Assembly: GCA_020637515.1 (NCBI GenBank) | Contig: JACKKG010000001.1 | Location: 1,890,501-1,954,500 of the forward strand | Origin: Rhodobacter sp. | GTDB taxonomy: Bacteria > Pseudomonadota > Alphaproteobacteria > Rhodobacterales > Rhodobacteraceae | DNA length: 64,000 nt | Reading direction: 5' to 3' | Shown here: piece after piece, positions 9,627 to 18,710 of the stretch | How positions within the stretch are numbered: position 1 is the stretch's first letter | Layout of the letters: every line of letters starts with the position of its first letter | Program-made: the position numbers and the translations under genes | Notes under the pieces: model-generated | Told to the model about the DNA's origin: nothing | The model's input: the letters and a program-made list of their open reading frames with translations, nothing else | Databases searched by the model: none

Positions 9627-11948
9627 GTGCCCTCGTTTTCTGCGACCCTTGAACAGGCGATCCACGGCGCGCTGGCCTTGGCCAACACCCGCCGGCACGA
9701 GCTTGCCACGCTGGAGCATCTGCTTCTGGCGTTGATCGACGAACCCGACGCCGCGCGTGTCATGCAGGCATGCAACGTCGATCTCGACGACCTCAGAAAG
9801 ACGCTCGAGGAATTCATCGACGACGACCTGTCAACACTCATCACCACGGTCGAAGGGTCGGAGGCGGTGCCCACCGCGGCCTTTCAGCGCGTGATCCAGC
9901 GCGCGGCGATCCATGTGCAAAGCTCGGGCCGCAATGAGGTCACGGGCGCCAACGTGCTGGTCGCGATCTTTGCCGAACGCGAATCCAATGCCGCCTATTT
10001 CCTGCAAGAACAGGACATGACGCGGTATGATGCGGTGAATTTCATCGCCCATGGCGTGGCCAAGAACCCCGGCTTTTCCGAACCGCGCCCCGTCACCGGC
10101 GCCGAGGAAGGCGCGCAGGGCGAGGCGCAGCCGGCCAAGACCGACCCCAAGGATTCCGCCCTGGCCAAATATTGCGTCGATCTCAACGCGAAATCGCGCA
10201 AGGGCGATGTGGACCCGCTGATCGGCCGCGCGGCCGAGGTTGAGCGCTGCATCCAGGTGCTGTGCCGTCGGCGCAAGAACAACCCGCTGCTGGTGGGCGA
10301 CCCCGGCGTCGGCAAGACCGCCATCGCCGAAGGCCTGGCCAAGAAGATCGTCGATGGCGAGACGCCGGACATCCTGGCCGGATCGACCATCTATTCGCTC
10401 GACATGGGGGCGCTGCTGGCCGGCACGCGCTATCGCGGCGACTTCGAGGAACGTCTGAAGGCGGTGATGAAGGAGCTCGAGGATCACGAGGACGCGGTGC
10501 TGTTCATCGACGAGATCCACACCGTGATCGGCGCGGGGGCGACCTCGGGCGGGGCGATGGATGCGTCGAACCTGTTGAAACCCGCGTTGCAGGGCGGAAA
10601 GCTGCGGTGCATGGGCTCGACCACCTACAAGGAGTTCCGCCAGCATTTCGAAAAGGACCGCGCGCTCAGCCGCCGGTTCCAGAAGATCGACGTGAACGAA
10701 CCCACGGTCGAGGATTCGGTCAAGATCCTGATGGGGTTGAAGCCCTATTTCGAAAAGCACCACGATCTGCGCTATACCAATGACGCGATCCGCACCGCGG
10801 TGGAACTGGCGGCGCGCTACATCAACGACCGCAAGCTGCCGGACAAGGCGATCGACGTGATCGACGAGGCCGGCGCGGCGCAGCATCTGGTGGCGGCCAA
10901 CAAGCGGCGCAAGACCATCACGCCCAAGGAAATCGAGGCTGTGGTGGCCAAGATCGCCCGCATTCCGCCCAAGAGCGTGTCCAAGAACGACACCGAAATG
11001 TTGCGCGATCTGGAAGCGGCGCTGAAACGCGTGGTCTTTGGTCAGGAATCGGCCATCGAGTCGCTGTCCTCGGCCATCAAGCTGGCGCGCGCCGGCCTGC
11101 GCGAGCCGGAAAAGCCGATCGGCAACTATCTGTTCGCCGGGCCCACCGGCGTCGGCAAGACCGAGGTGGCCAAGCAACTGGCGGCGACGCTGGGCGTGGA
11201 GCTTTTGCGCTTCGACATGTCGGAATACATGGAGAAACACGCGGTTTCGCGGCTGATCGGCGCACCGCCCGGCTACGTCGGTTTCGACCAGGGCGGGCTT
11301 CTGACCGATGGCGTGGACCAACATCCGCATTGCGTGCTGCTGCTCGACGAGATCGAAAAGGCGCACCCCGATGTCTACAACATCCTGTTGCAGGTGATGG
11401 ACCACGGCAAGCTGACCGACCACAACGGCCGGACAGTGGATTTCCGCAACGTGATCCTCATTATGACCTCGAACGCGGGGGCGGCCGAGCAGGCGAAATC
11501 CGCCATCGGCTTTGGCCGCGAACGGCGCGAAGGCGAGGACACGGCCGCCATCGAGCGCACCTTCACGCCCGAGTTCCGCAACCGTCTGGACGCGGTCATC
11601 AGCTTCAGCCCGCTGGGCAAGGCGACGATCATGAAGGTGGTCGAAAAGTTCGTGCTGCAACTGGAAGCGCAGCTCATGGACCGCAACGTGACCTTCGAAC
11701 TCAGCGATGCCGCGGCCGCCTGGCTGGGCGACAAGGGTTATGACGACAAGATGGGCGCGCGACCGCTGGCCCGGGTGATCCAGGAGAACGTCAAGAAGCC
11801 CCTGGCCGAGGAACTGCTCTTTGGCCGTCTGACCAAGGGCGGTCTGGTTCGGGTTGTGCTGCGCGACGACCAGATCGCGCTGGAGATCGAGGAAACCGAC
11901 AAGCCGCGCATCGCGGGGTCGAAACCGCCGCTTCTGACCGCAGACTGA
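9627..11948 (+). CDS. clpA: ATP-dependent Clp protease ATP-binding subunit ClpA
   Basis: 773 residues from a GTG start preceded by AAGGAG. It has an N-terminal double Clp repeat (about 1-145), then two AAA+ modules: Walker A GDPGVGKTAI near residue 224 with Walker B AVLFIDEIHT, and Walker A GPTGVGKTEV near residue 506 with Walker B VLLLDEIEKAHPD. An IGF-type ClpP-binding loop appears as AIGFGRE. ClpA unfolds substrates for ClpP. The adaptor gene clpS, often just upstream, does not fit in the 213-nt gap before it. Confidence 0.98.
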   Translation: MPSFSATLEQAIHGALALANTRRHELATLEHLLLALIDEPDAARVMQACNVDLDDLRKTLEEFIDDDLSTLITTVEGSEAVPTAAFQRVIQRAAIHVQSSGRNEVTGANVLVAIFAERESNAAYFLQEQDMTRYDAVNFIAHGVAKNPGFSEPRPVTGAEEGAQGEAQPAKTDPKDSALAKYCVDLNAKSRKGDVDPLIGRAAEVERCIQVLCRRRKNNPLLVGDPGVGKTAIAEGLAKKIVDGETPDILAGSTIYSLDMGALLAGTRYRGDFEERLKAVMKELEDHEDAVLFIDEIHTVIGAGATSGGAMDASNLLKPALQGGKLRCMGSTTYKEFRQHFEKDRALSRRFQKIDVNEPTVEDSVKILMGLKPYFEKHHDLRYTNDAIRTAVELAARYINDRKLPDKAIDVIDEAGAAQHLVAANKRRKTITPKEIEAVVAKIARIPPKSVSKNDTEMLRDLEAALKRVVFGQESAIESLSSAIKLARAGLREPEKPIGNYLFAGPTGVGKTEVAKQLAATLGVELLRFDMSEYMEKHAVSRLIGAPPGYVGFDQGGLLTDGVDQHPHCVLLLDEIEKAHPDVYNILLQVMDHGKLTDHNGRTVDFRNVILIMTSNAGAAEQAKSAIGFGRERREGEDTAAIERTFTPEFRNRLDAVISFSPLGKATIMKVVEKFVLQLEAQLMDRNVTFELSDAAAAWLGDKGYDDKMGARPLARVIQENVKKPLAEELLFGRLTKGGLVRVVLRDDQIALEIEETDKPRIAGSKPPLLTAD

Positions 11949-11955
11949 CGACAAT

Positions 11956-11982
11956 AGGCCGGATCGCAGGATCCGGCCTTTT
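11956..11982 (+). terminator. Intrinsic terminator after clpA
   Basis: A 10-bp stem AGGCCGGATC / GATCCGGCCT with a GCAG loop, followed by TTTT, beginning seven bases after the clpA stop. Confidence 0.9.
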
Positions 11983-11993
11983 CCATGGTGCGC

Positions 11994-12605
11994 CTAGCGG
12001 CTGATCCGTGGCTCGGTTCCGGCCAGCAGCCGCTCGATGTTGGCGCGGTGACGCAGCCAGACCAGCCCCGCCAGCGCCAGCGCCAGAACGATCATGCTGC
12101 GCGGCCCCAGGCCCCACAGGAACGGCGTGGCCGCCAGCGACGCCACCAGCGCCGAGGCCGAGGAAATGCGCGTCACCCGCGCGATGACCAGCCAAGTCGC
12201 GCAGCACAGCAGGCCAACCGGCCAGGCCAGCGCCAGCATCGTGCCCAAGAAGGTCGCGACGCCCTTGCCGCCCTTGAAACCCAGCCAGACCGGGAACAGG
12301 TGCCCCAGGAACGACGCGAGCGCCGCCAGCTGCGCCGCGTCCTCGCCGGCGATGGCGCGCGCGATCAGCACGGCGACAGCGCCCTTGCCCGCGTCCAGCA
12401 GCAACGTCGCCGCCGCCGCGCCCTTGTTGCCGGTTCGCAGCACGTTGGTCGCGCCGATGTTGCCCGAGCCGATCTTGCGCACGTCGCCCAGGCCCAACGC
12501 CCGGGTGATCACGACGCCAAAGGGGATCGAGCCCAGCAGATAGGCGCCCAGGCCGATGGCGACCAGCAGCAGGGGTTGGGTGGTGATCTCGGGCAGCACG
12601 GTCAT
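11994..12605 (-). CDS. plsY: Glycerol-3-phosphate acyltransferase PlsY
   Basis: 203 residues, an integral membrane enzyme that acylates glycerol 3-phosphate from acyl-phosphate, the first step of phospholipid synthesis. The family motifs are intact: GSIPFGVV, KIGSGNIGATNVLR, and GHLFPVWLGFKGGKGVAT. Five or so hydrophobic helices are visible. The start overlaps the stop of the upstream dihydroorotase-like gene (TGATG), so the two are translationally coupled. Confidence 0.97.
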   Translation of the reverse strand: MTVLPEITTQPLLLVAIGLGAYLLGSIPFGVVITRALGLGDVRKIGSGNIGATNVLRTGNKGAAAATLLLDAGKGAVAVLIARAIAGEDAAQLAALASFLGHLFPVWLGFKGGKGVATFLGTMLALAWPVGLLCCATWLVIARVTRISSASALVASLAATPFLWGLGPRSMIVLALALAGLVWLRHRANIERLLAGTEPRISR

Positions 12606-13882
12606 CAGGCGGCCTCGCGGGTAAAGACGGGGGTTCCGGCGACGTAAGTGGCCAGAACCTTACCTTGCAGGCGGGCGCCGTCAAACGGCGAGTTTCGGGA
12701 TTTGGACCGCAGCGTGGAGCGGTCCAGCACGAAGGGGGCGTCCGGGTCGAACAGCACCAGGTCCGCCGGCGCGCCCGGGCTGAGACGTCCGCATGTCAGC
12801 CCCAGGCGGTTCGCGGGGTTCAGCGCCATGGCCCGCCAGAGCTGCGGCAGCGTCAGGTGCCCTGCGTGATACAGGCGCAACGCCGCCGGCAGCAGGGTTT
12901 CCAGCCCGACGGCGCCGGGTGCGGCTTCCTCGAACGGCAGGCGTTTCGATTCCTCGTCCTGCGGGGTGTGCATGGAGCCGATCACGTCGATCAGGCCATC
13001 GGCCACGGCCGCGACCACCGCCAGCCGGTCGTCCTCGGATCGCAGGGGCGGCGTCAGCTTGAAGAAGGTGCGGTAGTCGCCCACGTCGAATTCGTTCAGC
13101 GTGAGGTGGTGGATCGACACGCCCGCCGTGACATCGAGCCCGTTCTTCTTGGCGCGTTCCAGCGCGGGAAGGGTGCGTGCGCAGGTGATCTGATCGGCGT
13201 GATAGCGCGCCCCGGTCATCTCGATCAGGGCCATGTCGCGGTCAAAGGCCATGCGTTCGGCCATCGGCGAGACCCCGGGCAGGCCACGCAACGAGGCGAA
13301 TTTGCCCGAGGTCACCGCGGCGCCTGCGCTGAGCCCGGGGTCCTGTGGATGGCCCACGACCAGGGCACCCAGGCTGCGGGCATAGGTCAGGCAACGGGCC
13401 AGGATGCGGGTGTCCCGGGTGACGCGATCGCCATCGCTGAAGGCGACCGCACCGGCGTCCAGAAGAAAGCCGATCTCGGCCATCTCGCGCCCCTCGCGGC
13501 CGCGGGTCAGGGTAGCCATGTGCCGGGTGTTCACGCGCGATTCGGCCCCGGCGCGGCGGCGCAGGAAATCCAGGGCCTCGGGCGTGTCGGTCGGGGGCGT
13601 GGTGTCGGGTCGGGTGATGAACGTCGTGACCCCGCCCGCCGCCGCCGCCAGCCCGGCCGAACGGTAGCTTTCCTTGTGCCGGGCCCCCGGTTCGCCGACA
13701 TGCACGCCCCAGTCCACCAGGCCGGGAGCCAGACATTTGCCGCCCGCGTCGATCGTCGTGGCGCCGGCGGGTTGCGGTCCGTCGATCGCCACGATGCGCC
13801 CCTGCGCGACCGTCAGACTGCCGCGGGTGTCGGTGCCGGCCTCGGGGTCGATCAGCCGAGCGTTGGTGAAATGAAGGGTCAT
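12605..13882 (-). CDS. pyrC: Dihydroorotase-like protein, probably non-catalytic (PyrC family)
   Basis: 425 residues with the amidohydrolase fold of class I dihydroorotases: start MTLHFTNARLIDPEAGT, FITRPDTTPPTDTP, the central SIHHLTLNEFDV and C-terminal ALNPANRLGL. Two catalytic elements are altered. The metal-binding D-x-H-x-H-x-R motif reads D57-W-G59-V-H61-V-G63, lacking the first His and the substrate Arg. The catalytic Asp in the usual DHAPH motif is replaced (S303-M304-H305). Such proteins can serve as structural partners of aspartate carbamoyltransferase. No pyrB is adjacent here. It is translationally coupled to plsY. Family is sure; lack of activity is inferred. Confidence 0.88.
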   Translation of the reverse strand: MTLHFTNARLIDPEAGTDTRGSLTVAQGRIVAIDGPQPAGATTIDAGGKCLAPGLVDWGVHVGEPGARHKESYRSAGLAAAAGGVTTFITRPDTTPPTDTPEALDFLRRRAGAESRVNTRHMATLTRGREGREMAEIGFLLDAGAVAFSDGDRVTRDTRILARCLTYARSLGALVVGHPQDPGLSAGAAVTSGKFASLRGLPGVSPMAERMAFDRDMALIEMTGARYHADQITCARTLPALERAKKNGLDVTAGVSIHHLTLNEFDVGDYRTFFKLTPPLRSEDDRLAVVAAVADGLIDVIGSMHTPQDEESKRLPFEEAAPGAVGLETLLPAALRLYHAGHLTLPQLWRAMALNPANRLGLTCGRLSPGAPADLVLFDPDAPFVLDRSTLRSKSRNSPFDGARLQGKVLATYVAGTPVFTREAA

Positions 13883-13937
13883 GCGCCGCCTCGAGAGCTG
13901 GGTCTGGCGGGCTTATAGCCCGCGGCGCGTGGCGGCG

Positions 13938-14480
13938 CTACCGCGGATGCGGCGGGGCGCGGGCCAGCGGGCAGAGTGCGGCGAGACCCCGCGCCAGGTT
14001 CGGGGCATCGCGCAAGCCGCACAGATGCAGCGCCTGTCGATCCGGCCCGTCAAGGCCGAGGAACAGCGGTCCGACCGCGATGCGGCGCAGGTCGGAAAGC
14101 CACAAGGTGGCACCTTGGCGTGTCACGATGCGCCGGTTCGTCACGCACCAGCCCCGCGCCGATTCGTCCCGCGCCAGCGCCGCACCAGCCAGACCGACGG
14201 GCACCAGGGCCAGCGACAGAGCGGCCGGGTCCGCGCCGGTGAGAAGCCGCAGCAGCACTGCGGCCGACACCAGCAGCACCGCCGCCAGCCCCGCCAGCAT
14301 TGCCAGGATCGCGGGGTCGGGCCGCACCACGGCCAGCACCCGTTCCCCCGGGACCAGCGACGGGCGCGGCGCGCGCCGGTCAAGGGTAACCAGCGCGACG
14401 GACACCCCTGGCGCGGTGGCGACGAGGATCATCACGAGCGGCGTCAGCAAACGCGGGTCGAAGGGCAGGGTGGGTTGCAT
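13938..14480 (-). CDS. Membrane protein with a PH-like (bPH) domain
   Basis: 180 residues from ATG 14480. Two long hydrophobic stretches (LLTPLVMILVATAPGVSVAL and AILAMLAGLAAVLLVSAAVL) flank a short basic loop. The second half holds WCVTNRRIVTRQGATLWLSD, the pattern seen in bacterial PH-like domains (xVTNRRI followed by beta strands). It follows a second bPH-like protein by 66 nt on the same strand, so they probably form a pair. Function unknown. An alternative GTG start at 14507 has no better ribosome binding site. Confidence 0.65.
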   Translation of the reverse strand: MQPTLPFDPRLLTPLVMILVATAPGVSVALVTLDRRAPRPSLVPGERVLAVVRPDPAILAMLAGLAAVLLVSAAVLLRLLTGADPAALSLALVPVGLAGAALARDESARGWCVTNRRIVTRQGATLWLSDLRRIAVGPLFLGLDGPDRQALHLCGLRDAPNLARGLAALCPLARAPPHPR

Positions 14481-14546
14481 CGTGTCTCTCGGCAAGGCGG
14501 GGGACACTTTGGGGGCGAATCGGTTCCCCTCGGGTTAACGCGGCTG

Positions 14547-14996
14547 TCAGTCGCGCCGTTTTGCGCGCCGGTCGCGGGCCTCGAGGATGCGGCTGACCAC
14601 ACCGTCGGCATTGGGCAGATGCTTCATCAGATGCTTGTCGCCGGACCGCGTGACGAGTTGCACATCGCCCAGCAGCGGGCGCGCGGTCTGCAATTCCAGC
14701 AGCATGATGGACCGCTGTCCGCCCGGCAGGATCACCCGCCGGTCGGTCAGCACCCAGCGCAGGGCGAGGGTCTCAGGGGCGAGATAGAGCGCGCGCACGG
14801 CCACCGCCAGGATCGCGCCCAAGGACCCGATGGCGGGATAGGGCGACCCGATCGCCCACAACCCGCCCCCGGCCAGCGCCATCAGGCCCACCGCCATGAT
14901 GCCGTGATCGCGCCAGTAGCGGCCCTTGTCGGGGCGGTAGTCCTGAAGCCGCTTCTCGCCGGGTTCGAGGAGGGCGTGGTCGATCTCGGCGGGCAT
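14547..14996 (-). CDS. PH-like (bPH) domain membrane protein
   Basis: 149 residues from ATG 14996, which has AGGAG eight bases upstream. N-terminal LLEPGEKRLQDYRPDKGRYW, two hydrophobic segments (HGIMAVGLMALAGGGLWAI, AIGSLGAILAVAVRALYLA) and then WVLTDRRVILPGG, the hallmark opening of a bacterial PH-like domain. It lies 58 nt downstream of hflC and upstream of a related gene. The specific role is unknown; association with the membrane quality-control genes is suggested only by position. Confidence 0.75.
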   Translation of the reverse strand: MPAEIDHALLEPGEKRLQDYRPDKGRYWRDHGIMAVGLMALAGGGLWAIGSPYPAIGSLGAILAVAVRALYLAPETLALRWVLTDRRVILPGGQRSIMLLELQTARPLLGDVQLVTRSGDKHLMKHLPNADGVVSRILEARDRRAKRRD

Positions 14997-15054
14997 GGTG
15001 GGGCTCCTGCGGAACGAGACGCGCCCCCGGACAAATCCGGGGGCGCGCAAGAGA

Positions 15055-15993
15055 TCAGTTGCTGGCGGGCGTGTCCGCGGGCCGGGGCGTCGCGGGGTCT
15101 GTCACGGTCATGGCCGCCGGCATCCCGCCCGGGTCGATCGCGTTCAGATAGCGGAAGAAATCGCTGTCCGGGCTCAGCACCATCGAGGAATTCGCGCCGG
15201 TTAGCGCGCGCTCATAGGACATGAGCGACCGGCTGAAGGCGAAGAATTCGGGATCGCGGCCAAAGGCTTCGGCGTAGATCCGGTTGCGCTGCGCGTCGGC
15301 TTCACCGCGGACGATGTCGCCATCGCGACGGGCCGAGGACACCAGTTCCGTCACCGTCCGGTCGGCCTGAGCGCGCACCCGTTGCGCGGCTTCGTTGCCG
15401 CGTGCGATCTCGTCCGCGGCCTCGCGCTCGCGCTCGGCGCGCATCCTCGCATAGGTCGCGGCGAGGTTCTGTTCGGGCAGGTCGGTGCGGGTCAGGCGCA
15501 CGTCGATGACATCCACCCCCAGCGAGCGCGCCTCGCGGCGGGCAATGTCGCGGATCTGGTTCATCAGCCCGGTGCGGTCTTCGGACAGCACGGCATTCGA
15601 CGGGACCGAACCCAGAACCTCGCGGATGGCGGCGTTCAGGATCTGTTCGATCCGGCCCTGAGCGGCACTGATGCCGACCGCGCCGACCGCCTGACGGAAC
15701 CGCTGCACATCGTCGATGCGCCAGCGCAGGAACGCGTCCACCACAAGGCGCCGGTCGTCGGCGGGCGTCACCTCGAGCGGTTGCGATTGCAGGCCGAGGA
15801 TGCGCGAATCGTAGCGCACGACCTCCTGAATGAAGGGGATGCGGAAATAGAGCCCGGGCAAGGTGCGCACCTGCTTGACCTGCCCGAATTGCAGGACAAG
15901 CGCGTTTTCACGCTCATCGACGATGAACATTGACGACAGGCCCACCGCGCCGGCGATGATGATGGCGGGGATCACAAAGGACAGACGTTTCAT
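15055..15993 (-). CDS. hflC: Protease modulator HflC
   Basis: 312 residues. One N-terminal transmembrane helix (VIPAIIIAGAVGLSSMFIV) is followed by an SPFH/band-7 domain starting VDERENALVLQFGQV and an Ala/Arg-rich coiled-coil (ERDEAADEIARGNEAA-like region). HflC with HflK forms a membrane complex that surrounds and regulates the FtsH protease. The ATG overlaps the hflK stop (TGATG), consistent with coupled synthesis of the two subunits. An in-frame TTG one codon upstream is less likely. Confidence 0.96.
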   Translation of the reverse strand: MKRLSFVIPAIIIAGAVGLSSMFIVDERENALVLQFGQVKQVRTLPGLYFRIPFIQEVVRYDSRILGLQSQPLEVTPADDRRLVVDAFLRWRIDDVQRFRQAVGAVGISAAQGRIEQILNAAIREVLGSVPSNAVLSEDRTGLMNQIRDIARREARSLGVDVIDVRLTRTDLPEQNLAATYARMRAEREREAADEIARGNEAAQRVRAQADRTVTELVSSARRDGDIVRGEADAQRNRIYAEAFGRDPEFFAFSRSLMSYERALTGANSSMVLSPDSDFFRYLNAIDPGGMPAAMTVTDPATPRPADTPASN

Positions 15994-17177
15994 CAATTGC
16001 TCCCCGTGTTCGCGGCGCTGTCGCGCGTCACGGCGCCGGCCGCCGGGGCCGGTGTGCCGCGCAGGCTTTCCAGCGGCAGGTAGGGCACGACGCCCTGTCC
16101 GCCGCCCTGACCGCTGACCCCGTCCAGAATCGTCAGGTTCATGCCACCCAGCACGCGTTCCATCGTTTCCAGATACATCCGCTCGCGCGTCACGCCGGGC
16201 GCGTTGCGGTATTCTTCCCAGACCGAGACGAAGCGGCTGGCCTCGCCCTCGGCGGTGTTGACCACCTCGGCGCGATAGGCTTCGGCCTGTTCGCGGATCT
16301 GCGCGGCCTCGCCGCGGGCGCCGGCCAACACGCGGTTGGCGTAGGCGTCGGCCTGGCGTTCCAGCCGGTCGCGTTCCTGGCGGGCGGCCTGCACCTCGCG
16401 GAAGCTGTCGATCACTTCGCGCGGCGGATCGGCCCGGTCGAAGTTGATGCGGATGACGTAGATGCCGGATTCGTAGCTGTCCAGGACCTCTTGCACGGCG
16501 GCGCGCAACTCGGCGGCGATGGTGCCGCGGTCCCGGTTCAGGATCGGCGACAGTTCCGAGCGGGCAATGATGTCGCGCATCGCCGATTCCGCGGCCGCGC
16601 GCACGGTGTTCGTGGGGTCGGCCAGGTTGAACAGGAATTTGCTGGGGTCCGAGATGTTCCAGACCACCTGGAATTCGATGTCCACCACGGCCTCGTCGCG
16701 GGTCAGCATCAGGCCCGAGTCGAGCTGCGAGCGCCCGGTGCCGACCTCGGTCACCCGTTCGGTCGTGGTCTGCACGACCTCGGCGCGGACAAAGGGCCAG
16801 GGGGCCAGGTGCGGGCCGTCATCCACGGTGCGGTAATATTTTCCGAACAGCAGTTCCACGCCACGTTCTTCGGGCTGCACCTGATAGAACGAGGCCCAAA
16901 GCCAGCCGGCGGCCAGAACCGCCGCGCCGATCAGGATGCCACGACCGGTCAGCCCGGGACCCGACGGGCCGCGCCCGCCGCCAGACCCGCTGCCATTGCC
17001 GCCACCCTGGCCACCCATCAGGACCTTCAGCTTCTGCTGGCCCTTTTTCACCAGATCGTCGATTTCCGGGATCTGGGGGCGTTCGGGGCCATTGCCGCCG
17101 CCCGGGGGGCGGTTCCCGTCGCCCGAGCCGCCGCGGTTTCCACCGCCGCCCCAGGGGCCTCCACTGTTGCCTGACAT
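15993..17177 (-). CDS. hflK: Protease modulator HflK
   Basis: 394 residues from ATG 17177, which has a strong Shine-Dalgarno (AAGGAGA). The N-terminus is Gly/Pro/Asn-rich, as is typical of HflK, and contains EIDDLVKKGQQKLK. A transmembrane helix (ILIGAAVLAAGWLWASFY) precedes the SPFH domain (VQPEERGVELLFGKY) and a long coiled-coil rich in Arg/Glu/Ala (VQAARQERDRLERQADAYAN). It pairs with HflC downstream. Confidence 0.96.
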   Translation of the reverse strand: MSGNSGGPWGGGGNRGGSGDGNRPPGGGNGPERPQIPEIDDLVKKGQQKLKVLMGGQGGGNGSGSGGGRGPSGPGLTGRGILIGAAVLAAGWLWASFYQVQPEERGVELLFGKYYRTVDDGPHLAPWPFVRAEVVQTTTERVTEVGTGRSQLDSGLMLTRDEAVVDIEFQVVWNISDPSKFLFNLADPTNTVRAAAESAMRDIIARSELSPILNRDRGTIAAELRAAVQEVLDSYESGIYVIRINFDRADPPREVIDSFREVQAARQERDRLERQADAYANRVLAGARGEAAQIREQAEAYRAEVVNTAEGEASRFVSVWEEYRNAPGVTRERMYLETMERVLGGMNLTILDGVSGQGGGQGVVPYLPLESLRGTPAPAAGAVTRDSAANTGSN

Positions 17178-17281
17178 GGCCTCTCCTTGGTTCAGGTCTG
17201 TCAATTCGGTGTCCTCTGCCTGAATTGGGCACCCGGGCCCGGGATTCAAGGCAAAACGCCGCAGATAAGAGGCAAAGGGGC

Positions 17282-18643
17282 TCAGCGCGTCGGTTTGCGC
17301 AGCAGCACCAGTTCCTCGCTCATGGTCGGGTGGACCGCGACGGTGCGGTCGAAATCCTCTTTCGTGGCGCCCATCTTGACCGCGACGGCGGCAATCTGGA
17401 TCAATTCGCCGGCGCCGGGTGCGACGATATGGCACCCCAGGACCCGGCGGGTTTCGGCGCAAACGACCAGCTTGAACAGGGCCTTGGTCTCGGCGTTGAT
17501 GAAGGCCGATTGCATGGGCCGGAAGCTGGCCATGTAGATCTCGACCGGGCCCAGGGCGCGCGCCTCGTCCTCGGTCAGGCCGACCGTTCCGGCCTCGGGG
17601 CGGGTGAAGACGGCGCTGGCGACATTCGTGTGATCGACCTGGACCTGTCGGCCCCCGAATACCGTGTCGGCAAAGGCGTGCCCCTCGCGGATGGCGACCG
17701 GGGTCAACTGGATGCGGCCGGTCACATCCCCCACCGCATAGATCGAGGGCACGTTGGTCTGCGACCACGCATCGACCACCACGGCGCCACTTGCGTCCAG
17801 CGCGACCCCGGCCCGTTCAAGGCCCAGCCCGGCGGTGTTCGCCACCCGGCCGGTGGCAAAAAGAACGGCCTCGAAGTCGCGCGTGCGGCCCTGGGTGTCG
17901 GTGGTGCGGAACCGGCCGGCCTCGAGACGGTCGAGCGCGGTGAGGTCGGTGTTAACCTCGAGCTTGATGCCCTGTTGCACCAGTGCCGCCGCGACGTGGT
18001 CCTGCACGTCCCGGTCAAAGCCGCGCAGGATCTGGGCGCCGCGATACATCTGCGTGACCTGCACCCCCAACCCCTGCAACAGGCTGGCCATCTCGCAGGC
18101 GATGAAGCCGCCGCCCAGCACCAGAAGGTTCGCGGGCATCCGGTCCATCAGGAAGATGTCGTTCGAGGTCCAGGCGCCGAGGTCGCGATAGGGTTCGGGG
18201 ATGAAGGGCGTGCCGCCGGTGGCGATCAGGATGTGCTTTGCCGTCACCTGCCGCCCGTCCGCCAGCCGCAGCGTGTGCGGATCGGTCACGGTCGCGCGCA
18301 TCGGGTAGATGGTGACACCCGCGCTTTCGGCGTTGCGGGTATAGATCCCCTCGAGCCGGTTCAGTTCCGCGTGCAACCGCGCGCGAAAGACCGGCCAGTC
18401 GAAGCGACCCTTTTCCCCCTGCCAGCCATAGGCCGCGCCCTCGTCCATCGCGGCGCCGTGGCCGGCGGCGAAGACCATCAGCTTCTTGGGCACGCAGCCG
18501 CGGATCACGCAGGTGCCGCCCATGCGGTATTCTTCGGCCATGGCGACCTTGGCGCCGTGTTCGCTGGCCGCGATGCGCGCCGCCCTGACGCCGCCCGAGC
18601 CGCCGCCGATGACGAAGAGGTCATAGTCGAACTGGGTGGTCAT
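17282..18643 (-). CDS. gor: Glutathione-disulfide reductase
   Basis: 453 residues. FAD-binding FVIGGGSGGVRAARIA at the N-terminus, the redox-active disulfide GGTCVIRGCVPKKLM, the NADPH-binding LVLGGGFIACEMAS, and the C-terminal catalytic HPTMSEELV (His-Glu) that comes from the partner subunit. It reduces oxidised glutathione to keep the cytoplasm reduced. GGAG precedes ATG 18643. It lies between hflK and the selD fusion on the same strand. Confidence 0.95.
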   Translation of the reverse strand: MTTQFDYDLFVIGGGSGGVRAARIAASEHGAKVAMAEEYRMGGTCVIRGCVPKKLMVFAAGHGAAMDEGAAYGWQGEKGRFDWPVFRARLHAELNRLEGIYTRNAESAGVTIYPMRATVTDPHTLRLADGRQVTAKHILIATGGTPFIPEPYRDLGAWTSNDIFLMDRMPANLLVLGGGFIACEMASLLQGLGVQVTQMYRGAQILRGFDRDVQDHVAAALVQQGIKLEVNTDLTALDRLEAGRFRTTDTQGRTRDFEAVLFATGRVANTAGLGLERAGVALDASGAVVVDAWSQTNVPSIYAVGDVTGRIQLTPVAIREGHAFADTVFGGRQVQVDHTNVASAVFTRPEAGTVGLTEDEARALGPVEIYMASFRPMQSAFINAETKALFKLVVCAETRRVLGCHIVAPGAGELIQIAAVAVKMGATKEDFDRTVAVHPTMSEELVLLRKPTR

Positions 18644-18710
18644 GGCGCGCTCCGTGCATTCCGTCGGTCTGGGCCTTTACCTAAGCCGTCGGCACAGGAA
18701 ACCCAAGGGG

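Noticed and set aside
13909..13925. Small hairpin GCGGGCT-TAT-AGCCCGC between the PH-like and dihydroorotase-like genes
   Set aside because: Seven-base stem without a T tail in the direction of transcription; not enough to call a terminator.
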